This document shows positions 1 to 8,514 of a stretch of DNA of 47,185 nt, in pieces. Under the pieces are notes generated by a model that did no database searches, had not been told where the DNA came from, and saw nothing but the letters and a program-made list of their open reading frames with translations. The stretch is from Elusimicrobia bacterium GWB2_63_16 (GTDB lineage: Bacteria > Elusimicrobiota > Elusimicrobia > Elusimicrobiales > UBA9959). Each line of letters begins with the position of its first letter. The stretch's first letter is position 1. The DNA lies in contig MGTZ01000057.1 in NCBI GenBank assembly GCA_001799715.1, positions 1 to 47,185 of the forward strand. The letters are read 5' to 3'. Both the position numbers and the translations under genes were made by a program.

Positions 1-1
1 C

Positions 2-1060
2 GGCGCCAACAACGCCGCTACCGTGACCAACGGCGTGTATACCAGCGGCAGCTATGCCGACCCGGCCTGGATCACCTCGCTGGGCGGCACGAAGGTATCC
101 GGCGACATAAGCGGCAACGCCGCCAACATCACCGGCGACCTGGCTGCCACGCAGATAGCTGCCGGCATCCTGCCGGCCACGGTGCAGGCGTCGTCGGTGG
201 CGCTGGGCGGATTCTACAATTCCACGCTTGTGCGTTCGAACCTCGGTCTGGCGATAGGCACGGACGTGCTTGCGCCTACCGGTAACGGTTCGGGCCTGAG
301 CGGTGTGGTGACGGCCGAGGCCGACCCCGTGGTTAAGGCGATCAACGGCCTTGTGAAATCTAATGGGGCGGCGATATCGGCTGCAGTTGCCGGCGCGGAC
401 TATGTCGATATTGAGGAGGATCCTATTGTCGGCGCTGTGAGCGGTCTGGTGAAGGCCGATGGCTTAGGTGCGATATCTGCTGCCGTTGCCGGTACCGACT
501 ATGTCGTTACGGAGGAGGATCCTATCGTCGGCGCTGTGAGCGGCCTGGTGAAGGCCGACGGCGCTGGAGCGATAGCGGCAGCTACCGCCGGAACGGATTA
601 CCTGGTCCCCAGTAGCAATGGTATTCCTACTTATGCCCGCGTGACGACATCTGACGTTACTGAGACCGGACAGGCCTTGGCTGATATTACGGGACTAAGT
701 GTTGCTCTTGCGGCCAGTGCTGTATATGAGTTCGAGGCGAATCTATCTTGTGCTGGTGATACCGGAACTGATGGTAATGCGTATGGCGTTAACTTCAGCG
801 GCGCGGCTGGCGCTACGCTCGAAGCGTCTCTCTATGCACCGCCTACCAGTACTACTATGAAGACAGAGCGTATCAATGCCTTAAATACGGCTTCTTCTGC
901 GTACTTTACCACGGCATCCCAGTCTGGCGGGGTATTAATTAAAGGCATTATATCCACAAACGGTGACACCGGTAATCTGACCATTAAGCAGTTAAAAGTC
1001 GTATCCGGTACTGCCACTGTGTATGTAGGTTCTTATCTCAAGGTTACAAGGATTAACTAA
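2..1060 (+). CDS. tail-fibre-like repeat surface protein, 5' end missing
   Basis: The reading frame is open to the left edge, so the N-terminus lies outside the window; about 352 residues remain. The visible part starts with low-complexity Ala/Gly/Asn/Thr sequence of the kind found in phage tail fibres and large bacterial surface proteins (TNGVYTSGSYADPAWI and GDISGNAANITGD motifs). Three tandem repeats of 32-33 residues follow at about 410-600, each running from E(A/E)DP(V/I)V to AG(A/T)DY. The last 150 residues (from about 630) look like a compact beta-rich domain of phage structural proteins (TSDVTETGQALADITGLS) and use lower-GC codons than the rest. A surface or adhesion role is inferred; no chaperone (S74) domain is seen at the end. 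Stop is TAA at 1058. Confidence 0.75.
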   Translation, partial: GANNAATVTNGVYTSGSYADPAWITSLGGTKVSGDISGNAANITGDLAATQIAAGILPATVQASSVALGGFYNSTLVRSNLGLAIGTDVLAPTGNGSGLSGVVTAEADPVVKAINGLVKSNGAAISAAVAGADYVDIEEDPIVGAVSGLVKADGLGAISAAVAGTDYVVTEEDPIVGAVSGLVKADGAGAIAAATAGTDYLVPSSNGIPTYARVTTSDVTETGQALADITGLSVALAASAVYEFEANLSCAGDTGTDGNAYGVNFSGAAGATLEASLYAPPTSTTMKTERINALNTASSAYFTTASQSGGVLIKGIISTNGDTGNLTIKQLKVVSGTATVYVGSYLKVTRIN

Positions 1061-1072
1061 CCGATATCTATA

Positions 1073-1093
1073 TGGCCGGGTTTTAAGCCCGGC
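1073..1093. terminator. GC hairpin between surface genes
   Basis: A perfect inverted repeat GGCCGGG/CCCGGCC with a six-base loop sits just after the tail-fibre-like gene. No T-run follows, so it may be a weak or factor-dependent terminator or an mRNA-stabilising stem. Confidence 0.4.
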
Positions 1094-1141
1094 CCGCGGA
1101 GAGGTTTAAGCGCTGAGCTAATGCGGGATGGATGGCTTTTT

Positions 1142-3298
1142 ATGAGATATAAAAGCGTTGGGCTGGCTATTGCGGGGATATGCGTCGCGCTGGGCGGCGC
1201 CGTCCCGGCGCTGGCGGCCGGGTCGCTAGAGACCCGGGCCTTCTCCGGCGGCCTGGGCATTTCCAGCGGCACTTCCAGGATACTGGAGTCCGTGGTGGGG
1301 GAGATCTCCGGCGTGCAGATCAGCGGCTCCTCTAAAAAAGTGCTGTCCGGCCACGCTTCCACCAGCCACAGCCCCGGCGTTGTTTATGACCTTATAGCCA
1401 CCACCCAGCCGGTGGGCGAGGGCCAAGTGCGCGTCAGCTTCACCAGCGTGGGCCGCGACGGCTATCGCGGCGTGGCGGGCTCCGTGGTGGTCAAGATAGC
1501 CACGTTCCCGGTCACTTACGCCAACTACGACAGCATCACCACCTCGGTCACACTGGTGGGCCAGAGCACGGGGACCGTGGCCGTCAGCACCTCTTCGCAT
1601 CTGGTGCCAGGCCCCGAGTATTACACCGCGCTGCGCGTGCGCGACAGCTCCGGCATTTACGGCCGCCTGTCATCTACCGCCGCCTTCTTTACCACCGCCA
1701 TCGCCCCCGACCCCGTCAACTCGCTGACGGTGCAGTCTTCCACCGGCGGCGCCGTAACGCTGTCCTGGAACATGACCGGCGACGACGCGGCCTCCGGGGG
1801 CTTCAGCCCCGGCGTGCTGCGCATAGACTATTCCACCGACGCGGCCCATTCCTTCTCCAGCTCCACTTACTCGGCGCAGTTCTCCACCACGGCGGCCGCT
1901 CTGGAAGCGTCCTACTACGGCCTGTCCGGCCTGCAGGGGAACGTCACCTATTACGCCGCCGTCTACGTCGGCGACGACGTGACCGTCTACAGCGGGCTGG
2001 GCAACATAGCCCAGATCGTCACGATGGCCTACCCGCCCACCGTCACCGGCTTCTCCGATCTCTCCAGCGACGGCTTCGCCGTCAGCTACACGGCCAACAA
2101 TACGCCTGGTACCCAGTACCTCGTACAGGTCTCGAGCTACGCCGACTTCTCCGTGGTCACGGCCTCCGGCTGGGTAACCACGTCGTCGGCCGCCTTCTCC
2201 GGTCTCGACACCAACATGACCTATTACGTGCGCGGCAAAGCGCGCAACGGCTCCGGCGTGGAGACCATCTACGCCGACATGGGCAGCATCTCGCTGGCGC
2301 TCAACGTGGCCGCGCCGGCCGCGCCCGTGGTCAGCGGCGCCATTTCCGGGGCGGGCTTCACGCTCGCCTGGAGCCCGGTGCTCTACGACGTCTACGGCGG
2401 CACCACCGCCATAAAGAATTACCTGGTCTACCGCAGCACCGCCATCAACGGCGTGCCAGAGCTGGCCGCGACGCTTTCCAGCGCCACGTTCAGCTACACC
2501 GAGGCCGTCAGCGCCGTGCGCTGGTACTTCGTCAAGGCCGCCGACCAGTACAACCTGCGCAGCGACGCCTCGCTGTGGATGCGCAATTCCAGCGACCAGG
2601 CCCGCCTGGTGGCCGACGACGTGCGCGCCGCGGCCGACATGCCTCCCTCCAAGGCGGCCGCGCTCGGCGCCTCCGGCCTTACGCTGCGCCTGGACCACCA
2701 GGCCCAGTACGAGAGCGGCCTCACGCAGGCCTCCTACAAACTCTACTTCGTCGATGCCGGCGGCAACGAGCTCCTCAACCGGGACTTCCCCGGCCAGGTC
2801 ACGCTGACCATGCCCGTCTCGCGTACCGGAGTGGTGACCATCAGCGCCTCCTACTCGGCCTACGACTACGCCGTCTACTACTATAACGGCGTGGAGGACG
2901 TGAAGATAGGCGGCGTGGTGGACCCCGTCACCGGCACGATCGCCGTGCTCACCTCCAAGACCGGCGTGTTCAAGGTCAAGCAGGTGATACGCCCGCAGGC
3001 GTTCCGCATCAGCCAGACCGTGCCGCGCAAGATCTTCACGCCCAACGGCGACGGGATCTGGGACGAGTTCAACATAATCTATGAGAACCCCGAGGGTCTG
3101 GCCGTGACCAGCGCCAAGGTCTACGACCTCTCCGGGGCCGAGATAGCCAGCCTGCGCGCCGGCACCTACAACTCCGAGGCCTCGCTGGCCTGGGACGGCA
3201 GGCGCTCCGGCGGAGACAAGGCCCAGGCTGGCATCTATGTCTACCAGTTCAAGGCCGGGGACAAGTACTTCAACGGCACCATGGTCCTGGCCAGGTAA
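1142..3298 (+). CDS. secreted FN3-type protein with FlgD-like C-terminal domain
   Basis: The 718-residue product starts with a Sec signal peptide (MRYKSVGLAIAG... ending PALAA, about 26 residues). An in-frame ATG at 1121 exists, but the 1142 ATG has the better GGATGG ribosome site and gives a clean signal peptide. The middle consists of fibronectin type III-like beta modules of about 90-100 residues rich in Ser/Thr/Tyr (for example NSLTVQSSTGGAVTLSWNM). The last 100 residues contain FTPNGDGIWDEFNI and AWDGRRSGGDKAQAGIYVYQF, the signature of FlgD/gliding-motility-type C-terminal Ig-like domains found on secreted proteins of Bacteroidota and related phyla. It is probably surface-exposed and may act with the tail-fibre-like protein upstream; that partnership is inferred from adjacency only. 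Confidence 0.8.
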   Translation: MRYKSVGLAIAGICVALGGAVPALAAGSLETRAFSGGLGISSGTSRILESVVGEISGVQISGSSKKVLSGHASTSHSPGVVYDLIATTQPVGEGQVRVSFTSVGRDGYRGVAGSVVVKIATFPVTYANYDSITTSVTLVGQSTGTVAVSTSSHLVPGPEYYTALRVRDSSGIYGRLSSTAAFFTTAIAPDPVNSLTVQSSTGGAVTLSWNMTGDDAASGGFSPGVLRIDYSTDAAHSFSSSTYSAQFSTTAAALEASYYGLSGLQGNVTYYAAVYVGDDVTVYSGLGNIAQIVTMAYPPTVTGFSDLSSDGFAVSYTANNTPGTQYLVQVSSYADFSVVTASGWVTTSSAAFSGLDTNMTYYVRGKARNGSGVETIYADMGSISLALNVAAPAAPVVSGAISGAGFTLAWSPVLYDVYGGTTAIKNYLVYRSTAINGVPELAATLSSATFSYTEAVSAVRWYFVKAADQYNLRSDASLWMRNSSDQARLVADDVRAAADMPPSKAAALGASGLTLRLDHQAQYESGLTQASYKLYFVDAGGNELLNRDFPGQVTLTMPVSRTGVVTISASYSAYDYAVYYYNGVEDVKIGGVVDPVTGTIAVLTSKTGVFKVKQVIRPQAFRISQTVPRKIFTPNGDGIWDEFNIIYENPEGLAVTSAKVYDLSGAEIASLRAGTYNSEASLAWDGRRSGGDKAQAGIYVYQFKAGDKYFNGTMVLAR

Positions 3299-3315
3299 GC
3301 CGGCTGACAGCGGCG

Positions 3316-3352
3316 TGAGCGTCCCGCGGGCGGGGGGATCCGCCCCAGGGAC
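3316..3352. other. nested GC hairpin in intergenic gap
   Basis: CGTCCC and GGGACG enclose an inner GGGCGG/CCGCCC stem between the FN3 gene and the next gene. There is no T-tract; it could be a weak terminator or a leader structure. Confidence 0.3.
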
Positions 3353-3372
3353 GTCACAATCAGGTAATATTT

Positions 3373-4833
3373 ATGAAACAGTTAAAAGTTAAAATTATAA
3401 CTGTGGCAAAAGGTTTATCTATTTTGCTGGTAGCCATTGCCGCCGCTTCTATGAACGCGAACGCAACATTCTCTGCCGATTCCTGCGGGGCCAGGGCCAC
3501 CGCGATGGCCGGCGCATTTACCGCGGTGCCCGGGGGCTCCGAGGCCGCCTGCGCCAACCCGGCCACGCTGCTGGAGCTCGCCTCGCCCGAGGTGACCGCC
3601 GCTTACGGCCGCCTGTATTCCGGCCTCAGCGACGACTCTTCCATCGGCCAGGGCTATTTCGGCTTCGCCGCGCCCGTCAAGCGCTACCTCCAGGGCAGCG
3701 CCGCCTTCTCCTGGAGCGACACCCGCCTCAGCGAGGCCTACTCCGAGAGCTACTACGCCGTCAGCTACGCCACCTCGGTGTACCGCGGCATAGGCGCCGG
3801 CGTGACGCTGAAGTACATGCGCCGCGGCTATACCTCCGATTCCTACACCGCCCTGGACCCCGTGTTCTCCGGCGGCTATTCCAAGAGCGCCCTGGGCGCC
3901 GACCTGGGCTTCTTCTACCGGCCCCGCCCCGCCTACGCGCTGGGCCTGGCTTTCCGCAATATCAACAAGCCCGACCTGGGCCTCGACGCCTCCGACCCGC
4001 AGCCGGTGGAAGTGCGTGCCGGCGTCTCCTACCAGGTCCGCTCCAGCCTGATAGACCTGGACGCCGCTTTCGCCGGCCCCGACTACACCATCTCCGCCGG
4101 GGCGGAACACGTTTTCCAGCGCCGCTACGCGCTGCGCATGGGCCTGGCCTCCGGCAACGATTCCCGCCGCAGCGTCAACCTGGGCGTGGGCGGGCGCTTC
4201 GGCCTGGCCGCCTTCGACTATTCCTTTACGCTGCCGATCAGCGGCATAGCCGGCACCGTGGGCTCGCACCGCCTGGCTTTCTCGTTCCGCTTCGGCGCCG
4301 AAGCCGCCGCTGCCGAGGAGCTGGCCGCCGCCGCCGACCTCAGGCGCGCCCAGGACAAGGCCGCGCTGCAGGAGGAGAAGATCCGCGTGCTGCAGGAGCG
4401 CCTCGATGCCGTCAGCCGCGCCGCCGCGGCCGTGCCGCAGCCCGCCCCGGCCCCAGCGCAGGCGGCCCCAGTCAGCGCGCCGGTACATCCTCCGCAGCAG
4501 CCGGTGGTCATCATACAGCCCTCGCCGGCCGACGCCCAGGCGCAGGCGGAGATAACCCGCCAGATAGAGGCCCTCAAGCTTGAACTGCAGAAGTCCCGCG
4601 CCGAGATGGAGTCCCTCAAGGCCAGGCCCTCGGCCGCGAAACCCGCGCCGCAGGCCAAGCCCGCGCCGGCCCGCCGCACTTCCTATACCGTTAAGGAAGG
4701 CGACACGCTGGGCAGCATAGCGGAGGAAGTATACGGCGACGCGGGCCGCTGGATGGAGATCTACCGCGCCAATGCCGGCTCGCTGGGCCGCGGCGGCGAA
4801 GTGAAGCCCGGCCAGGTGCTGGCGCTGCCGTAG
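3373..4833 (+). CDS. outer-membrane beta-barrel protein with coiled coil and C-terminal LysM
   Basis: The product has 486 residues: a signal peptide of about 31 residues ending in NANA, then roughly residues 32-310 resembling the UPF0164/PorV-type outer-membrane barrel family (RATAMAGAFTAVPGGSEAACANPA, alternating aromatic strands, FRNINKPDLGLD). The next part has Glu/Ala-rich coiled coil and Pro/Ala linkers (about 315-435). A LysM peptidoglycan-binding module closes the protein at 438-486 (YTVKEGDTLGSIAEEVYGD). The layout suggests a barrel tied to the cell wall through LysM. The next gene starts 30 bases downstream on the same strand, so it may be co-transcribed with the coiled-coil two-component genes. 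The family role of the barrel is not certain. Confidence 0.8.
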   Translation: MKQLKVKIITVAKGLSILLVAIAAASMNANATFSADSCGARATAMAGAFTAVPGGSEAACANPATLLELASPEVTAAYGRLYSGLSDDSSIGQGYFGFAAPVKRYLQGSAAFSWSDTRLSEAYSESYYAVSYATSVYRGIGAGVTLKYMRRGYTSDSYTALDPVFSGGYSKSALGADLGFFYRPRPAYALGLAFRNINKPDLGLDASDPQPVEVRAGVSYQVRSSLIDLDAAFAGPDYTISAGAEHVFQRRYALRMGLASGNDSRRSVNLGVGGRFGLAAFDYSFTLPISGIAGTVGSHRLAFSFRFGAEAAAAEELAAAADLRRAQDKAALQEEKIRVLQERLDAVSRAAAAVPQPAPAPAQAAPVSAPVHPPQQPVVIIQPSPADAQAQAEITRQIEALKLELQKSRAEMESLKARPSAAKPAPQAKPAPARRTSYTVKEGDTLGSIAEEVYGDAGRWMEIYRANAGSLGRGGEVKPGQVLALP

Positions 4834-4863
4834 GACGGAGAATAATGTTTTCGGGATACCTCT

Positions 4864-7800
4864 ATGAAAGAGAACTTTGACGAATCCTCACTGAACGAAC
4901 AGGCCATCAACGACGTTGAGACGGCCCGCCTGGCGCTGCGCTGGGCGCTGGACAAGATCCGCGGCCTCCACGAGGAGGATCTGAAGACCCGCCAGAACCT
5001 GCAGGAGAAATCCAGCCAGGTAGCCTTCCTCGAGAACCAGCTCAAGGCCAAGAACGCCGACATAGAGCGCGCGGGCCGCACGCACGAAGAAGAGATGAAG
5101 TCCAGGCAGGAGTCGATGGAATACCAGTTCCGCTCCCGCCTGGAGCGCCTCACCGACCGCGAGAAGGAGCTCGAGGACAAGATCTCCAAGAGCGAAGAGA
5201 TCTTCAAGCAGAAAGAGTCCCGGCTGGAAACCGACTACCAGAAGAAGGCCGAAGAACTGCGCGCCCGCTGGGCCAGCGTGGAAGGCGAACTGTGGCAGCT
5301 GCGCCAGGAGCAGCTGGCCAAGCAGCAGGAGTTCGAGCGCGTCTACGGCGCCCGCCTGGAGGAAGAGAAGAAAAAGATCTCCGAAGAGGCCGTCATCCAG
5401 CGCGCTTCGCTGGAAGAGACCTACAGCAACCGCGTAGAGGAACTGCAGAAGCGCGAACGCCAGATCAGCGACGAGCTCAAGAAACAGGAAGCCGTGCTGA
5501 AGTGGGCCAAGGACAGCTGGCAGAAGGAAGCCGAGGAACGCGACCGCGCCCTCAAGCATAAGGATTTGGAGATAGACAAGAAGATCCTGGAGAAGAACCA
5601 GGAGATCGAAGATTACCGGGTCAAGGTTTCGCTGCTCGAGAAGCAGCTCAAGGAATTCCCCGAGGCCGTCAAGCGCCGCGACGACGACCTCTCCCGCTAC
5701 AAGGACGCCATCGGCAGCCTCGAAAGCGTCATCCGCACGCTCGAGACCGAGAAGAAGAACCTGCAGGCCGACTACGAGGGCCGTCTGACCAAGGCCGCCG
5801 ACGCCGTGGAGACCGAGCGGAACCGCTTCCGCGAGATGGAGTCCGAGATCCCCAAGCGCTTGAAGATCGCCGTGGAGCACGAGCGCAACCGCTTCGCCGA
5901 GAAGCTGCAGGACATTGAGCGCGGCTACCGCGAGGACGTCTCCAAGAAGCAGGACGAGATAGAATACCTGCAGCGCAACCTGCGCACTTTCGAGGAGACC
6001 ATCAAGACCCTGCAGGCCGAGCGCGAAGCTTTCGCCCACAAGGTGGAGCAGCTGCAGACGCAGTACAACGTCCGTCAGGAGGAGGTCGCCTTCCGCGAGA
6101 AGCAGCTGCAGTCGGAATACGACGTGCGCCTGAAGGTGGAGATGGAGAAGCACACCGCCTCGCTGCGCTCCGAGCTCGAGACCGCCGGCCGCATCTACGA
6201 GGACAGCCTGCGCCTGAAGGTGGAGGAGATCTCGCACCTGCGCCGCGACATAGAGGACCTTTCCAAGGATAAGAACGCCGCCAAGGAACAGCTGGCGGAA
6301 GCCCGCCGGCAGGCCGAAGCGCTCTCGCAGCGCGCCGTCGCCGAACAGGACGCCCTGCGCGCCCGCCTGTCCGCCGAGTTCGACCGCAAGCTGGGCGAGG
6401 AAGCCGTCGCCGCCGAGCAGCGCCGCGCCGCGGACAAGCAGAAAGCAGCCGCAGAGCTGGAAGCCAGGAGCGCCGAGTTCAAGGCCGAGATCGCCCGCAA
6501 GGAAGACGATCTCAACGCCCTGCGCCTGGGCCTGCAGAAAGCGGGGGAGGACCTCCGCATGGCCCGCCAGGTGGCCGGCGAGGAGCTGAAGGCCGCCGTG
6601 GCCCTGGAAAAGACCCGCGCCGCCGCCGAGCTGGAGGACAGGCTGTCGCGCCTGAACACCACGGTCAAACTGCGCGAGGATAAGATCAACGAGCTCTCCG
6701 GCGCCCTCGAGGCCGCCCGGATAGAGCGGGAAGAGCTGGTGCTGATGGAGCGCGAGCGCCTGCAGCGCGTCTACGCCGAGAAGGAAAAGGCGATGGACGA
6801 GGAGCTGGCCGCCCGCGACTCCGAACTGCTGCGCGCCCGCGACGCCGCCGTTCGCGCCGCGGCCGACAAGGACGCCGCCGTGGCCGCCGCCGCCGCCGAG
6901 AGGCGCGGCCTGGAGGAGAAGATCGCCGCGCTGAACCTCCGCCTCTCCGAAGAGGAAGCCTCCGCCGGGGTCAAGCTGGACGGCGCGCTGAAGCGCGAGG
7001 CCGAGCGTTACGGCGAGATCATCGAACGCAAAAATAAAGAGCTGGACGCCGCCGCCCACCTGCGCCAGTCCGAAGAGGACGCCTACCGCAAATCCCTGGC
7101 GGACTTCCGCTCCAGCCTGTCCGAAGCCCTGGGCAAGATGGAAACGCTCAAGGGCATGGCCGAAGAGCGCCAGGCCCAGGTGCTGGCCCTGCAGGCCGAG
7201 CTGTCCCAGGAGAGGAAGCAGGCCGCCGACCAGACCGGTTCGCTCTCCGGCCGCCTCGCCGACAAGGAAAAACTTTACCGCGACCTCATGCTGCAGCACG
7301 ACGACCTCAAGGAGACCTTCGAGGAAGAGGTCAAGGCGGGGGAACGCCGCTATAACGACGCGCTGCTGAAGCTGCGCGCGGCCGAGGAGCAGAAGGCCGG
7401 CCGCGACAAGCAGATAGAGTCGCTCAAGCGCGACCTGGAGCTGATGCGCGCCGAGAACATGCGCCGCGAGCACGAGTCCTCCGAACTGAAGGCCTCCGTG
7501 TCCAAGCAGGTGGAGAGCGAGCGCCGCGAGATGCACGCCTCCGGCGAGCGCCGCGCGCACGAGTACGCCCAGAAGGAGAAGGCCCTGCTGGCCGAGATCT
7601 CCTCGCTGCGCGACATGGTCAACGCCAAGGATATACAGCTGGAGAAACAGAAGGTGCAGTCCGACGAGGCCCGCAGCAGCGCCGAGCGCCTGCGCGGCGT
7701 GCTCGAGGAAGAACGCGCCCGCTACGTGGAGAACGAAGCCGCGCTGCGCGCCGTCAAGGACGATTACGACTCCCGCCTGGCCGCCATGGCCGAGCGCGAG

Positions 7801-8514
7801 AAGTCCATCTCGGCCGAGCTGGTTTCGCTGAAGCGCTCCCTGTCCGTCAGCGCCGGCGACGCCCTGGAGAGCCGCGGCGAGGCGGAGAACCTGCGCTCCG
7901 GCCTGGAGCGCCTGAAGGCCGCTTTCGAGGAAGAGAAGAAGAAGCGCGCGGAGGCCGAGGCCGCCGCGCTGAATAACGGCGCCGCCCTGCGCGAGAAGGC
8001 CGCCGACGCGGAAGCCCGCCGGGCCGACGTGGAGGCGCTCAAGAACGGTATCGAGCGCCTGAAGGCCGCCTTCACGGACGAACGCAAAAAACGTTCCGAC
8101 GCGGAACTTATGGCCGAGAGCGCCACGATGGCGCTGCGGGAGAAGGGCGACCAGCTCTCCTCTCAGAAAACCGAACTGGACGGGATGCGCAACTCTTCCG
8201 ACCGGCTGAAGGCCGCGCTCGAAGAGGAGAAACGCAAGCGCGCCGAATCCGAAGCCGCGGCCGACGCCGCGCGCAACGCGCTCGCCGCCAAGTCCGACGA
8301 GTCCGGCAGCCGGCGCTCCGAGATCGAGGCCCTGCGCCACGCCGTAGAGCGCCTGAAGAGCGCCTTCGAAGACGAACGCTCCAAGCGCGTGGAGAGCGAA
8401 CTGCTGGCCCAGACGGCCCATTCCGCCCTGCGCGAGAAGCAGGAGGAATTCCTGCGTACCCAGAAGCTCGTTGAACAACTCAAGGACAAGCTCCACCTAT
8501 GGAAGAGCAAGTAA
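4864..8514 (+). CDS. giant coiled-coil protein with 49-residue repeats
   Basis: The 1216-residue product is almost entirely heptad-type coiled coil (Glu/Lys/Arg/Ala/Leu-rich, almost no Pro or Gly), without signal peptide or membrane segment, so it is predicted to be cytoplasmic and long. The last 200 residues contain four tandem repeats of exactly 49 residues (seven heptads), each beginning near ERLK(A/S)A(F/L) and continuing (E/D)E(K/R)(K/S)KR; the last ends at KLHLWKSK. The stop codon overlaps the start of the histidine kinase gene by 16 nt, so the two are translationally coupled. SMC, myosin-like and cytoskeletal scaffold proteins show similar composition, but no head domain or Walker motif is present. 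A scaffold role for the kinase downstream is inferred from the overlap. Confidence 0.85.
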   Translation: MKENFDESSLNEQAINDVETARLALRWALDKIRGLHEEDLKTRQNLQEKSSQVAFLENQLKAKNADIERAGRTHEEEMKSRQESMEYQFRSRLERLTDREKELEDKISKSEEIFKQKESRLETDYQKKAEELRARWASVEGELWQLRQEQLAKQQEFERVYGARLEEEKKKISEEAVIQRASLEETYSNRVEELQKRERQISDELKKQEAVLKWAKDSWQKEAEERDRALKHKDLEIDKKILEKNQEIEDYRVKVSLLEKQLKEFPEAVKRRDDDLSRYKDAIGSLESVIRTLETEKKNLQADYEGRLTKAADAVETERNRFREMESEIPKRLKIAVEHERNRFAEKLQDIERGYREDVSKKQDEIEYLQRNLRTFEETIKTLQAEREAFAHKVEQLQTQYNVRQEEVAFREKQLQSEYDVRLKVEMEKHTASLRSELETAGRIYEDSLRLKVEEISHLRRDIEDLSKDKNAAKEQLAEARRQAEALSQRAVAEQDALRARLSAEFDRKLGEEAVAAEQRRAADKQKAAAELEARSAEFKAEIARKEDDLNALRLGLQKAGEDLRMARQVAGEELKAAVALEKTRAAAELEDRLSRLNTTVKLREDKINELSGALEAARIEREELVLMERERLQRVYAEKEKAMDEELAARDSELLRARDAAVRAAADKDAAVAAAAAERRGLEEKIAALNLRLSEEEASAGVKLDGALKREAERYGEIIERKNKELDAAAHLRQSEEDAYRKSLADFRSSLSEALGKMETLKGMAEERQAQVLALQAELSQERKQAADQTGSLSGRLADKEKLYRDLMLQHDDLKETFEEEVKAGERRYNDALLKLRAAEEQKAGRDKQIESLKRDLELMRAENMRREHESSELKASVSKQVESERREMHASGERRAHEYAQKEKALLAEISSLRDMVNAKDIQLEKQKVQSDEARSSAERLRGVLEEERARYVENEAALRAVKDDYDSRLAAMAEREKSISAELVSLKRSLSVSAGDALESRGEAENLRSGLERLKAAFEEEKKKRAEAEAAALNNGAALREKAADAEARRADVEALKNGIERLKAAFTDERKKRSDAELMAESATMALREKGDQLSSQKTELDGMRNSSDRLKAALEEEKRKRAESEAAADAARNALAAKSDESGSRRSEIEALRHAVERLKSAFEDERSKRVESELLAQTAHSALREKQEEFLRTQKLVEQLKDKLHLWKSK

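Noticed and set aside
4888-8496. Antisense frame of 1202 codons opposite the giant coiled-coil gene
   Set aside because: The sense strand rarely uses TTA, CTA or TCA in this GC-rich coding sequence, so the opposite frame stays open; its translation is Leu/Gly/Val-rich low complexity without motifs.
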